Below, in pieces: positions 24,811 through 32,969 of a DNA stretch of 64,000 nt. The DNA comes from Lactobacillus gasseri ATCC 33323 = JCM 1131 (GTDB lineage Bacteria; Bacillota; Bacilli; Lactobacillales; Lactobacillaceae): the NCBI RefSeq assembly GCF_000014425.1, contig NC_008530.1, forward strand, positions 620,001 to 684,000, in the 5' to 3' direction. Positions within the stretch are counted from its first letter, which is position 1. Every line of letters starts with the position of its first letter. A program made the position numbers and the translations under genes. A model generated the notes under the pieces. It was given only the letters and a program-made list of their open reading frames with translations, made no database searches and was not told where the DNA came from.

Positions 24811-24957
24811 ATGACATTAGAAGCAAGATTAATCAGCAATAGCAACGCATTTTTTGCTAGACAAGATAAGTCACCACTAGATGTTGATGAGTACCAGAAA
24901 CAATTCGAAATTGCTTTAATGCAACAAAAAAAGCCGTTACCGACTGCAAATCAGTAA
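24811..24957 (+). CDS. small hypothetical protein
   Basis: 48 aa (MTLEARLISNSNAFFARQDK...). AAGGAGGTGG lies 6-7 nt before the ATG, a very good site. Its 3' end runs into the leader hairpin at 24933-24961. Not recognised. Confidence 0.65.
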   Translation: MTLEARLISNSNAFFARQDKSPLDVDEYQKQFEIALMQQKKPLPTANQ

Positions 24958-24961
24958 CGAC
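24933..24961 (+). promoter_or_regulatory. leader hairpin after A-tract
   Basis: GCCGTTAC pairs with GTAACGAC (one mismatch) directly after AAAAAAA, followed by TAATCAAAGG. The same layout, A-tract, GCC, hairpin, TAATCA, AAAGG, appears at 36551-36605 before the HNH gene. Possibly an RNA control element for the next gene. Confidence 0.4.
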
Positions 24962-25008
24962 TAATCAAAGGTTTTATAAATTAAATTACTAAGGAGTATT
25001 TTACCACA

Positions 25009-25341
25009 ATGGTCGAAATTATGACACCCGTACAAGCTGCCACTTATAGAGAGCAGCGATTGAAAAAAGAACAAAGAAATTTAGCAAAACAAGGTATTAG
25101 TTCAGCAATGGAAGGCAAAAGCCTTGTAACCATTGGTGATGCAAATCAGGATTATTTAAGTTTTAAACATTTCGTTACAGCTCAAATTTTTAGATTGGGT
25201 ATCGATACTTATATGGGTCTTACAGGTTGGGACGACAAAAGAGAATTAATTGAAGAGCTTGCCAGTGTAGAAGATCCCAATGATGATCTTTGGAAAGAGG
25301 ATGTACTAGATTATTTTGACGGATTTGAGGGGAACTACTGA
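25009..25341 (+). CDS. hypothetical early protein
   Basis: 110 aa, acidic C-terminus, overlapping the next start by one base. AAGGAG is 12 nt before the first ATG; a second in-frame ATG follows three codons later. Located before DUF1351 and ERF genes, so it belongs to the recombination module. Not recognised. Confidence 0.75.
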   Translation: MVEIMTPVQAATYREQRLKKEQRNLAKQGISSAMEGKSLVTIGDANQDYLSFKHFVTAQIFRLGIDTYMGLTGWDDKRELIEELASVEDPNDDLWKEDVLDYFDGFEGNY

Positions 25342-26201
25342 TGAAAGAAATTTCAACAAAATTAGATGAAACTAGTCCTGATTATAAAGTTAAATTTACT
25401 CCAGCCTCAATTGAGTTTGACGATTATGGAAAGCTTAAAGAAGAGACAGATGAAATATATAAGAGATATAACGGCTATGTTGTTGTTCCTGAAAATCTAA
25501 AAGGGGATAGAGCAATTGCTGCTGATTTAAATAAAAAAGCTAAGGCTTTAAAGGCTGCTAAAAGTACTGTTAGAAAGCAAGCATTAAAACCCTTAGATGA
25601 GTTCAATGAGCAGATGGACGCCTTAATTGATGAGATTACAGATGTTTCTGGTCAAATTCATCAAGGATTGAAGGACTATAGAGAGCAAGGTATTAAGTTA
25701 AGACACGAAGCTAATATTAAGCACATCGACAAAATGGCTGAAAAGTTTGGTCTTACTCATGAAGATATAGCCTATGACGCTAAATGGGATAACAAGTCTA
25801 ATAACTGGAAGAAGATTGAAGAAAACATCAATCAACTTTTAGAAAAGGCAGCACAAGAACGTGATTTCAAAAATGAAAAAATCACTTTAATTACAGAAGC
25901 TGCTGAAAAAGAGCAAATTTTACCAGATAGTTATATCAATTTGATTGATGATCTAACTATTTCTGAAATATTAGCTCGAATTAAGAATGATGGAAAACGT
26001 CAAAGAGAACTAAGTTTAAAAAAAGATGAGCCTATCAAGCAACAAGTTAAAGGCAATTCAGTAATTGATACGACTACTGGAGAAGTAGTTGGCGAAACAA
26101 AAGTTGCTTATCTAAAAATTACTGGATCAGATGAACAGATGAAAAAGTTAGTCGAATTTATAAAAAGTCAAGGATTAAAAGTAGAACCAATTGAGAGGTA
26201 A
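25341..26201 (+). CDS. DUF1351 protein
   Basis: 286 aa, mostly helical and charged. The pattern KFTPASIEFDDYGKLKEETDEI...AADLNKKAKALKAAKSTVRKQ is that of DUF1351, regularly found upstream of ERF or RecT annealing proteins in Gram-positive phages. A role in recombination is inferred from this link. Confidence 0.85.
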   Translation: MKEISTKLDETSPDYKVKFTPASIEFDDYGKLKEETDEIYKRYNGYVVVPENLKGDRAIAADLNKKAKALKAAKSTVRKQALKPLDEFNEQMDALIDEITDVSGQIHQGLKDYREQGIKLRHEANIKHIDKMAEKFGLTHEDIAYDAKWDNKSNNWKKIEENINQLLEKAAQERDFKNEKITLITEAAEKEQILPDSYINLIDDLTISEILARIKNDGKRQRELSLKKDEPIKQQVKGNSVIDTTTGEVVGETKVAYLKITGSDEQMKKLVEFIKSQGLKVEPIER

Positions 26202-26206
26202 TAAAG

Positions 26207-27019
26207 ATGGAGTTTGTCGGAGAAGTAAAAGATCGTGCAAGTTGGGCATTACACTTCGCACAAGTTAAAGCTAATATCAAACAACCACAAAGAAGTCATA
26301 AGGTTCAAGTATCAGGAAAAACTAAAACTGGTAAGCCTTATACGTATGAATACAAGTATGCAGACTTAGCAGACGTTGATAAATCAGTTATGGAAGCCAC
26401 TAAAAAAGTTGTTGATGATAAAGGCAATGTACAGTTTACTTACTTTTTTGATGTTAACAACACGGATCAAGGTGTAGATGTACAAACCATTCTAGTAGAT
26501 GTATCTGGCTTTTATGCTGTCACAAATAAAGTTTGGTTTAAAAACTTTAATGTGGGAGACGCACAGAAAACAGCTAGCTTAATCAGTTATGCTAAGCGTT
26601 ATTCCTTAAGTGCAGCTTTTGGAATTGCTAGTGAAGATGACGATGATGCGCAGGACGTAAAAAATATTGAAGAGCCTAAAGTCTTATCTAAACAAGAGTT
26701 AGATAATTACACGGTTTACTATAACGGAATTAAAGCTAATCTAGCTGAATTATATCAAGAAGCTGTAGATGGAATTGCTGATGCTCAAGATTGGATTAGA
26801 GGATCACATACTCCGCAGGACGCCCAAGCCATTTATCAGTTAAATCAAAGTTACAAACGGCGTGAAAAAGATAAGCAAGAGGCTTTAAAGAAAGCCGAAG
26901 AGGAAGCTAAAAAAGAAGAAAAATTAAGAGAAGCACAGCGAAGTGAAGAGAAGCCAAAACAAGAAGATGTATCCAATTTATTCGGAACATTACCTGCTGA
27001 CGGGGAATACATCAAATAG
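26207..27019 (+). CDS. ERF-family single-strand annealing protein
   Basis: 270 aa. Residues about 10-160 hold the ERF domain (YKYADLADVDKSVMEATKKV..., KTASLISYAKRYSLSAAFGI) followed by an acidic DDDDAQ segment and a Lys/Glu-rich tail. It pairs complementary single strands during phage recombination and replication. Confidence 0.92.
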   Translation: MEFVGEVKDRASWALHFAQVKANIKQPQRSHKVQVSGKTKTGKPYTYEYKYADLADVDKSVMEATKKVVDDKGNVQFTYFFDVNNTDQGVDVQTILVDVSGFYAVTNKVWFKNFNVGDAQKTASLISYAKRYSLSAAFGIASEDDDDAQDVKNIEEPKVLSKQELDNYTVYYNGIKANLAELYQEAVDGIADAQDWIRGSHTPQDAQAIYQLNQSYKRREKDKQEALKKAEEEAKKEEKLREAQRSEEKPKQEDVSNLFGTLPADGEYIK

Positions 27020-27028
27020 GAGGTCAAA

Positions 27029-27952
27029 ATGGGTAGAAGAATGTACAGCGATAAGATTGTTGAAACTGATAAATTCTTAGATATGCCCGTATCTAGTCAA
27101 AATCTATATTGGCACTTATGTATGCACGCAGATGATGATGGATTTTTAGGAAATCCTAAAACTATAGTTAGATCAATTGGTGCACAACAAGACGATTTAA
27201 AAATTCTAGTTGAAAAGGGATACGTAATTGTATTTGAAGATGGAGTAATTGCTATAACAGACTGGTTCGTTCATAACTACATTCCTAAAGATCGCTATCA
27301 TGAAACAGTTTATAAAGAAGATAAAAAACAACTTGAGCTGTCCGAAACCAAGCAATACCGCCTTGTTACAAGAAAGCCGATTGTTCAGGATACAAAAAGT
27401 AAACAAGTTGTAGACAACATGGATACATCTTGTATACAAGATGATAACAAAGTGTATACCGAAGATAAGTTAAGTAAAGATAAGTTAAGTAAAGATAATA
27501 ATATATATAAATTGTCGAGTTCAGAGAACATCGACACCGATCCAGAACAAAAATCTCAAAAAATACCTTACGAAAAAATTATCGATTACTTAAACAGAAA
27601 GACTAATTCACATTATCGTCCAACTTCTAAAGCTACTAGGCGACTAATTAAAGCTAGATACAACGAGGGCTTTACTGATATTGACTTTAAGTCTGTTATA
27701 GACAAGAAGTGTGCTGAATGGCTACAAGATGGCAACATGGTTCAGTACTTAAGACCAGAAACTCTTTTTGGAACTAAGTTTGAAGCATATCTAAATCAGC
27801 CAGATACAGGACCTATTCCACGAAACAATTTTAGAAATAAGCCAGTTCGAAGGGCTACAAACTGGGATAAGGTTCAGCAACAACAATCGCAAACAACACT
27901 ACAAATGACGCGAGAAGAACGTAACGCAATTTTCAGAGAGTACGGGAGGTAA
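27029..27952 (+). CDS. phage replication initiation protein
   Basis: 307 aa. N-terminal winged-helix type part (SDKIVETDKFLDMPVSSQNL...), a variable Ser/Lys/Asp-rich middle, and a C-terminal Phg_2220_C domain (KIIDYLNRKTNSHYRP..., QYLRPETLFGTKFEAYLNQP). These proteins start phage replication, often at sites inside their own gene; repeats and a palindrome lie in the variable middle here. Confidence 0.9.
   Translation: MGRRMYSDKIVETDKFLDMPVSSQNLYWHLCMHADDDGFLGNPKTIVRSIGAQQDDLKILVEKGYVIVFEDGVIAITDWFVHNYIPKDRYHETVYKEDKKQLELSETKQYRLVTRKPIVQDTKSKQVVDNMDTSCIQDDNKVYTEDKLSKDKLSKDNNIYKLSSSENIDTDPEQKSQKIPYEKIIDYLNRKTNSHYRPTSKATRRLIKARYNEGFTDIDFKSVIDKKCAEWLQDGNMVQYLRPETLFGTKFEAYLNQPDTGPIPRNNFRNKPVRRATNWDKVQQQQSQTTLQMTREERNAIFREYGR
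27426..27506 (+). other. candidate replication origin inside replication gene
   Basis: An 18-bp perfect palindrome (CATCTTGTATACAAGATG, 27426-27443) is followed by 15-bp direct repeats GATAAGTTAAGTAAA at 27464-27478 and 27479-27493, a partial third copy, and an AT-only stretch (ATAATAATATATATAA). Iterons plus an AT-rich block in the replication gene are typical of temperate phage origins. Confidence 0.6.
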
Positions 27953-27957
27953 CCACC

Positions 27958-28263
27958 ATGCAAAATAGGCTAAAGAAATTGAGATTGGAAAAGAGATTAA
28001 CTCTTGCCGATATACAAGCTAAAACCAACATTGATTTTAGAATTTTAGAAAATTTCGAAAAAGGATTGGAAAATGGAATACATAACTCTTTAGCAATTTG
28101 GCAAAAGTTGGCTAACTTTTTAGAAGTTCCAATTGAGTACCTAATGGGATTAAACGACGATAGCAAGACATTAACTGTTAACGACTTGAACCCAGCCAAA
28201 GAAGATGCTTACGAGCGTATTACGGATATGCTATGCGAAGATGAGGACGATGAAGATGAATAA
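27958..28263 (+). CDS. HTH-domain regulator
   Basis: 101 aa. Residues 3-60 form an HTH_3/Xre domain (LRLEKRLTLADIQAKTNIDF) and the C-terminus is acidic (EDEDDEDE). It lies between replication protein and antirepressor, with an 8-bp overlap with the latter. Confidence 0.85.
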   Translation: MQNRLKKLRLEKRLTLADIQAKTNIDFRILENFEKGLENGIHNSLAIWQKLANFLEVPIEYLMGLNDDSKTLTVNDLNPAKEDAYERITDMLCEDEDDEDE

Positions 28264-29041
28264 CGAATTAATCAAAGTAACGGTCAAGAATGACCAGCAA
28301 CTAGTTAGTGCTAGAGATTTATATAAGGGATTAGGTATCAAGCGAAGATTTTCCGCTTGGTGGGAACAGAACAGCAATGACTTTAAAGAAAATAGTGATT
28401 TCCAACGTGTACTTATAAGTACACCTAGAGAAAACCGCGGTAGCATTGAGCTTCAGGACTATGCACTCACAATTGATATGGCTAAGCAGCTGTGTCTTTT
28501 GAGCCGTACCTCAAAGGGCAAGGAATATCGAGAATACTTAATCGAAGTTGAAAAGAAGTGGAATAATCCGGACATGATTATGCAACGCGCCTTAACTATC
28601 GCTAACAATCGGGTGAAGTTGCTGGAAACTGAAAAGAGAGAACTAAAAGAAACAAATGCTAGACAAGCAGCTAAGATTGCTAAAGATGCTGACGATGTGG
28701 TTTTTGCCAAGGCTATTAGATATAGCCATCATGCAATCCCTGTTGGCGAATTAGCTGAAATTTTAACTCAAAACGGTTTTGTGATTGGAAGAAATCAACT
28801 ATTCCAATTACTTAGAGAAGAAAAATATCTTTCAAGTTTTAATCATAGCTGGAACGTGCCAATGACACAGATGGTTAAAAGAGGTCTGTTTAGAATTACA
28901 CATAATTTGACCAGAGATGGCAGAGGATATTCTCAAACATGGGTAACACCTAAAGGTCAGAAATACATTATTAACAAAGCGCTAAGAGGAAAATTTGATG
29001 ATATTTATCAAAAAGTTATGGTATCAACCTTGAACGTTTAG
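28256..29041 (+). CDS. phage antirepressor (AntA + KilAC)
   Basis: 261 aa from ATG 28256, within the end of the HTH gene. Residues 10-95 are an AntA domain (SARDLYKGLGIKRRFSAWWE..., YREYLIEVEKKWN), residues about 140-255 a KilA C-terminal (ANT) domain (PVGELAEILTQNGFVIGRNQ, TWVTPKGQKYI). Antirepressors of this type counter the repressor in the early program. Confidence 0.93.
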   Translation: MNNELIKVTVKNDQQLVSARDLYKGLGIKRRFSAWWEQNSNDFKENSDFQRVLISTPRENRGSIELQDYALTIDMAKQLCLLSRTSKGKEYREYLIEVEKKWNNPDMIMQRALTIANNRVKLLETEKRELKETNARQAAKIAKDADDVVFAKAIRYSHHAIPVGELAEILTQNGFVIGRNQLFQLLREEKYLSSFNHSWNVPMTQMVKRGLFRITHNLTRDGRGYSQTWVTPKGQKYIINKALRGKFDDIYQKVMVSTLNV

Positions 29042-29055
29042 AAAGGACTAGCACG

Positions 29056-29241
29056 ATGAACGAAATTGAAAATATTAAAGCCGGTTTGACTTATCTTTTA
29101 GATATTAACGATTTGAAGAACAATGTAACGGTAACCAAAGATGGCAAGTCGCATTCTATGAATGTGAAAGATTTGAAAGAAGCAAATTATGATGTTCTTT
29201 TACAAATTGCTGAATTATTAGGTATGGATGTTAATAACTAG
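29056..29241 (+). CDS. hypothetical early protein
   Basis: 61 aa, with AAAGGA upstream. Small mixed alpha/beta text, not recognised. Part of a run of short coupled genes. Confidence 0.72.
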   Translation: MNEIENIKAGLTYLLDINDLKNNVTVTKDGKSHSMNVKDLKEANYDVLLQIAELLGMDVNN

Positions 29242-29250
29242 GAGAACAGA

Positions 29251-29463
29251 ATGCTTGAAGAAAATCACGATTTAGAGAAAATCATCGAAGATGCTAAACA
29301 ATATCGCTGGTACTCAGTTCCTGATATGTACGTGGTTGAGATCTTAGACACAACAGGTCGCTCAGCTGGATATGCCAAGTCGATATTTATCGACAAGAAA
29401 GAGGCAGCAAAAGTTGCTAAGAAGCTCCATGGAGTAGTAAGGCAGGTAAGTCAAAATGAGTAA
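29251..29463 (+). CDS. hypothetical early protein
   Basis: 70 aa, GGAG upstream, 8-bp overlap with the next gene. Pattern of alternating strand and helix with FIDKKEAAKVAKKLHGVVRQ, vaguely like small DUF2188-type proteins. Not assigned. Confidence 0.72.
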   Translation: MLEENHDLEKIIEDAKQYRWYSVPDMYVVEILDTTGRSAGYAKSIFIDKKEAAKVAKKLHGVVRQVSQNE

Positions 29464-29653
29464 AACCCAGCTAAAACCAAAGTGGTATGCAATGTATAGA
29501 GGTGACACATTCATTGATCTTGGTACAGCAGATTATTTAGCTGAAAAGTATCACAAAAAGAAACAATCTCTGTTGTACTTGTCGAAACCTGCATATCACA
29601 GAAACGCATCGAAAAATAGTCAAAGATTAACACTGTACAAAATGGAGGATTAA
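29456..29653 (+). CDS. hypothetical basic early protein
   Basis: 65 aa, basic, with aromatic text (KPKWYAMYRGDTFIDLGTAD). It resembles small phage proteins that begin with a transcriptional-like TADxLAxxY motif (LGTADYLAEKYHKK). Function unknown. Confidence 0.72.
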   Translation: MSKTQLKPKWYAMYRGDTFIDLGTADYLAEKYHKKKQSLLYLSKPAYHRNASKNSQRLTLYKMED

Positions 29654-29655
29654 CA

Positions 29656-29919
29656 ATGGAAATTATTGATAATCGCACAAAGAAAGAAGAGTGGCGCTTG
29701 GGTGATGTACTTGTATCTGGGAGCGCTCAATTAACAGGCTTAATTGTAAAAGATAACAATGGAAAATATTGCTTAATAGATATTACTCCTGACGAATCTG
29801 GAAACTACAGCACCATGGAAGGTTGTTACTATGGCGATAGTTGTGAAAATTTAGCAGAACTTTATTGCAAAATGGGTCCCAATTGGCACAAAGTAAACGC
29901 AAAGCTGGTGATCGAATGA
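29656..29919 (+). CDS. hypothetical early protein
   Basis: 87 aa, ending with a 4-bp ATGA overlap with the next gene. Likely beta-rich; not recognised. Confidence 0.72.
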   Translation: MEIIDNRTKKEEWRLGDVLVSGSAQLTGLIVKDNNGKYCLIDITPDESGNYSTMEGCYYGDSCENLAELYCKMGPNWHKVNAKLVIE

Positions 29920-30116
29920 CAGTAGCAACTAGAGAAAAATGTCCATATTGTCAGGGCGTAAAAAGAATTAGAGATGATCTAGTTCATTATACTTTCAGAC
30001 ATATTTTGCAAATTCAAAATGGTGATGAATTATGGTCAATAGTAATTACCAATAAGAACGAATATAGAACCATGGCTTATATTGAATACTGTCCTAAATG
30101 CGGGAGGAAACTATGA
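29916..30116 (+). CDS. small zinc-ribbon protein
   Basis: 66 aa from ATG 29916 (overlap ATGA). CPYC near residue 10 and CPKCG near the C-terminus form a zinc ribbon. Ends with a 4-bp overlap with the following gene. Confidence 0.78.
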   Translation: MTVATREKCPYCQGVKRIRDDLVHYTFRHILQIQNGDELWSIVITNKNEYRTMAYIEYCPKCGRKL

Positions 30117-30469
30117 AAAAAATTAAAGTAGAAAAAGATAGTGTAGAAGAGAGTTATCGTTGGGCTTATGGCTGGCGAGTGGTAGATGGGAAGTGTTCTC
30201 CACCTGCAAGGAACTTCCCTTTACCAGATTTTGTTCAAGCAAGAATTGATTGGCTATCTGATGAAGTGAAACGTGGCGGCTTAACTTTTCAAGGTGCTTT
30301 CAGAATTTTGTTGGATATTGATGATGAAAAGGCCCTGAAAGAGGACTGGGAACTTGGAGCTGCAAGTGACTATATGCCAGTTAGCGATAAGTATCGAGAA
30401 TGGTTGCAAGATCCAATTCTTCACGATATTAGACAAGTTGCAGTTATGGTGGGGTTCATTTATGCCTGA
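30113..30469 (+). CDS. hypothetical early protein (DUF1642-like?)
   Basis: 118 aa from ATG 30113, with GGGAGG upstream. Contains the run FPLPDFVQARIDWLSDEVK and a C-terminal WLQDPILHDIRQVAV. The layout is reminiscent of DUF1642 phage proteins, but I cannot confirm this. Confidence 0.72.
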   Translation: MKKIKVEKDSVEESYRWAYGWRVVDGKCSPPARNFPLPDFVQARIDWLSDEVKRGGLTFQGAFRILLDIDDEKALKEDWELGAASDYMPVSDKYREWLQDPILHDIRQVAVMVGFIYA

Positions 30470-30536
30470 TTGGGTTTTTGCAGCAGCATTCTTAATTCTG
30501 CTAGCTATAGTAATTTTGGTAGTAGGAGCGATGTAA
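30462..30536 (+). CDS. 24-aa membrane peptide
   Basis: MPDWVFAAAFLILLAIVILV followed by VGAM: a single membrane segment. GGTGGGG is placed well upstream and the start overlaps the previous stop. Similar tiny membrane ORFs occur at 24683 and 31479 in the same operon. Confidence 0.5.
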   Translation: MPDWVFAAAFLILLAIVILVVGAM

Positions 30537-30538
30537 AT

Positions 30539-30793
30539 ATGATTTTTAAATTGGAAGAAGATTTACCTTTTGATATACAGGGAAATTTAAATGAATACTG
30601 GTTAAATATCTTGGAAAGGAATAATTTCAAAGTAATTGAAATTAATAAAAAAACACGTGAACTTGAGTACCGAATAGAACTTATGAGTCTTGATGATCTA
30701 CGGAAATTACAGAAAAAAATCGGATTAAACTTGACAATTTCGTTTGAAGACGATGAAGGCACAAACGAAGTTGATGGGATTATTACAATTTAG
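30539..30793 (+). CDS. hypothetical early protein
   Basis: 84 aa from ATG 30539. Acidic, alpha/beta. The longer open frame from 30470 lacks a ribosome site. Not recognised. Confidence 0.68.
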   Translation: MIFKLEEDLPFDIQGNLNEYWLNILERNNFKVIEINKKTRELEYRIELMSLDDLRKLQKKIGLNLTISFEDDEGTNEVDGIITI

Positions 30794-30805
30794 GAAATTA
30801 AGTAT

Positions 30806-31267
30806 ATGAGAGTTAACTTTACGATTGAAGGACCGCCGATTGGTAAGGCAAGACCGAGAGTTACTAGGACGGTAACTTACACGCCAGCTAAGACTGCACG
30901 ATATGAGGATTTAGTCAGGTATACAGCGATTAATAGTTTCAAAGGAATATTTGATAAAGATGAACCTTTAGACGTTAAGATCATGGCATATTTTGAAGTA
31001 CCGAAGAGTTTAAGCAAGAAACGTAAGGCTTTATGTTTAGCTAACCAAGAACTGCCAACTAAGAAGCCTGATGCTGATAACGTGGGCAAAATCATCATGG
31101 ACGGCATGAACCCAAAGATGAGGCGTGATAAACGACTTCACAAAATGGTTGAAGTTATGAGAGGTGTTTATCATGACGACAAGCAAGTAACAACCTTGTT
31201 AGTCAAAAAGAGGTATGCCGAGCGTGCAAGAGTTGACGTGAGGATTAAGAGAGATATGGGTGATTAG
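30806..31267 (+). CDS. RusA-family Holliday junction resolvase
   Basis: 153 aa. RusA pattern: GPPIGKARPRVTRTVTYTPA at the start, then the acidic active-site segment KKPDADNVGKIIMDGMN (Asp residues) and YHDDKQVTTL. It cuts four-way junctions made during phage recombination and packaging preparation. Confidence 0.93.
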   Translation: MRVNFTIEGPPIGKARPRVTRTVTYTPAKTARYEDLVRYTAINSFKGIFDKDEPLDVKIMAYFEVPKSLSKKRKALCLANQELPTKKPDADNVGKIIMDGMNPKMRRDKRLHKMVEVMRGVYHDDKQVTTLLVKKRYAERARVDVRIKRDMGD

Positions 31268-31489
31268 ATGCAAAAAATTGATTTGAGTCTGGTAAGTAAA
31301 TTTGTAGATGCAAGCATCGCTAACGATAAGAGATTGGCTTTGAAGTTAGCAAAAAAGATTGCTGAACAGCATAACTGTTCTTTGAGTTTTGAACTTGACA
31401 CTTTAGACTGGAGCGCAAATTGGTTGAAAAGTGATGAAAGAGTGACTACTCAATCTATGGTTCGGGAGCTGAGAAAGTATGAAGCATAG
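31268..31489 (+). CDS. hypothetical early protein
   Basis: 73 aa, starts on the base after the RusA stop. Helical; overlaps the next tiny ORF by 11 bp. Not recognised. Confidence 0.7.
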   Translation: MQKIDLSLVSKFVDASIANDKRLALKLAKKIAEQHNCSLSFELDTLDWSANWLKSDERVTTQSMVRELRKYEA

Positions 31490-31562
31490 TGCAGAATTAA
31501 TCAGTATAGCAGGGATGCTAATTTGCTTAGGTGCTGTCGGATTTGTGGTGTTTTGTCTATGA
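31479..31562 (+). CDS. 27-aa membrane peptide
   Basis: MKHSAELISIAGMLICLGAV then GFVVFCL: one membrane segment, start and stop overlapping its neighbours. Ribosome site GGGAG is somewhat distant (about 11 nt). Confidence 0.5.
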   Translation: MKHSAELISIAGMLICLGAVGFVVFCL

Positions 31563-31690
31563 GCAATAATTTGAAGTATCAAAAAGGCAAGTGGTATCAC
31601 GTACAAGAAGACGGTTCACTTAAGCCAGTAGATTATGACAAAGAAGTTGAAGAGTATTACAAGAAATGGAGAGATAACTATGGCAATTGA
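31559..31690 (+). CDS. 43-aa hypothetical protein
   Basis: MSNNLKYQKGKWYHVQEDGS and a charged tail (DYDKEVEEYYKKWRDNYGN). Start overlaps the previous stop (ATGA), end overlaps the next start at 31680. Coupled gene order supports it. Confidence 0.6.
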   Translation: MSNNLKYQKGKWYHVQEDGSLKPVDYDKEVEEYYKKWRDNYGN

Positions 31691-31970
31691 GTTAAAGATT
31701 GGGGCTAGAGGAACGAGAGAAGATTTTGAAGACACATATACTAGAAGTTTCTTAGAAGATAACGGTCTGTTTAAATTTGATCCAAGAAAGTTTACAGTTA
31801 ACTGTGTGTGGGGAGTTCATACTAAATACGGCTATATGTGTTCTTTCAGTTATGATGACATTTTGACATACATGGGCGATGGTGTCTGGGACTTAAGAGT
31901 AGCTGAAGAAACAAAAATAACTGATGAAGAGTTGAAGAGAGCATTATCAGAACCTGACAAGGAGTTCTAG
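31680..31970 (+). CDS. hypothetical early protein
   Basis: 96 aa from ATG 31680 with GGAGA upstream. Contains GARGTREDFEDTYTRSFLED and a beta part (VNCVWGVHTKYGYMCSFSYD). Not recognised. Confidence 0.72.
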   Translation: MAIELKIGARGTREDFEDTYTRSFLEDNGLFKFDPRKFTVNCVWGVHTKYGYMCSFSYDDILTYMGDGVWDLRVAEETKITDEELKRALSEPDKEF

Positions 31971-31972
31971 CA

Positions 31973-32191
31973 ATGCAACTATACGGGCATGAAGTAAATC
32001 CTTATACGTATAAGGATTTTAAGACAGAACAACTTAAGAATTTTAGATCAATGCTTAAATCAAACATCAAGAATTTTGAAAATATTATAGAGCCAACAAT
32101 CGAAGAAATGATTGACGAAGATAAAGCTGAGGAGCTGCTGCCTTTGATTGAGCATGAAATTAAAGTGAGGTCGAATGATGGACGAAACTAG
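31973..32191 (+). CDS. hypothetical early protein
   Basis: 72 aa, acidic and helical, AAGGAG 8-9 nt upstream. Overlaps the next small ORF by 17 bp. Not recognised. Confidence 0.72.
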   Translation: MQLYGHEVNPYTYKDFKTEQLKNFRSMLKSNIKNFENIIEPTIEEMIDEDKAEELLPLIEHEIKVRSNDGRN

Positions 32192-32345
32192 GAACGATTT
32201 AGAAGTAGGCAATGAAACAGCAGTCATGATGTACTTGAACATCTTAAAGTATGCTAAGCATCATTGTCCCGAAGATGAAGATCCTTATGAGATCACGGAT
32301 CGAATATTTACTGATATGTTCGCAGCGAATAAAGCAAGTAATTAA
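32175..32345 (+). CDS. 56-aa hypothetical protein
   Basis: MMDETRNDLEVGNETAVMMY and then LNILKYAKHHCPEDEDPYEI...; GAGGT ribosome site 4 nt before the first of two ATGs. Fills the gap before the ArpU gene. Confidence 0.6.
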   Translation: MMDETRNDLEVGNETAVMMYLNILKYAKHHCPEDEDPYEITDRIFTDMFAANKASN

Positions 32346-32374
32346 ACAACTAGAAGACGAGAGGGAGTGTAAGT

Positions 32375-32905
32375 GTGTATCAGATTGACTTAGGATTACA
32401 GCCAAATTTAAGGGCTACAGCTAAAAGGGTGGATAAGTTCCTGACTATTAATTTTCAGAGCTATCTTAATTTAGCTGGCTTACATCGTAATCAGCTTACA
32501 AGCCCTCAATTATCTTTTGCACCTGGATCGACAAACAAAAATGGCGTTGAAAAGAACTTTATTGACGAAGCACAAGACGATATTGATATTGCTGATCCTG
32601 CTAGGAAGGTCTGTGCAGCGATTTATCGGACGATGGATAATTGCACTGATACATCATTAAAGCCTTACAGACGTATCTTAATTGGAACTTACATTGACCA
32701 GTTACGTATCGTTGATGTAGCAGCTACAGTTAATTTGTCGACTAGGTCAATTGATACTAAGAAGATTAATGCTCAGTGTGAGTTCGCTGATAGATGGCTT
32801 TACTGGAAAAAATACTTTGGTGTTAATGATTTACCCGACTTAAGAGTTTTCAGTCAAAAGGTCAAAACAGTATGGCCGGATAAAATTAAGATCCGGAAAA
32901 ATTAG
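32375..32905 (+). CDS. ArpU-family late transcription regulator
   Basis: 176 aa, GTG start. Pattern of the ArpU family: helical N-terminus, IYRTMDNCTDTSLKPYRRIL in the middle, and an HTH-like end (RIVDVAATVNLSTRSIDTKK). It is the last early gene and precedes the RNA/late block; ArpU/RinA-like proteins activate late transcription. Iterated 11-bp repeats begin 3 bp after its stop. Confidence 0.88.
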   Translation: MYQIDLGLQPNLRATAKRVDKFLTINFQSYLNLAGLHRNQLTSPQLSFAPGSTNKNGVEKNFIDEAQDDIDIADPARKVCAAIYRTMDNCTDTSLKPYRRILIGTYIDQLRIVDVAATVNLSTRSIDTKKINAQCEFADRWLYWKKYFGVNDLPDLRVFSQKVKTVWPDKIKIRKN

Positions 32906-32908
32906 TCG

Positions 32909-32952
32909 TGCGTAAAGCTTGCGTAAACCTTGCGCGCTGCTTGCGTTCATTT
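32909..32952 (+). promoter_or_regulatory. 11-bp direct repeats, candidate ArpU binding sites
   Basis: Units at 32909 (TGCGTAAAGCT), 32920 (TGCGTAAACCT), 32931 (TGCGCGCTGCT) and a partial one at 32942 (TGCGTTC). The period of one helical turn and the place between the ArpU gene and the RNA locus suggest activator sites. A weak promoter, TTGCGT (32941) and GTTATT (32964) spaced 17 bp, overlaps the last unit. Confidence 0.55.
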
Positions 32953-32969
32953 CATGATAAATTGTTATT

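Noticed and set aside
27464..27506. CRISPR-like repeat array
   Set aside because: Repeats are only 15 bp, adjacent without spacers and inside a coding region; better read as iterons. No CRISPR array or cas gene is seen in the window.
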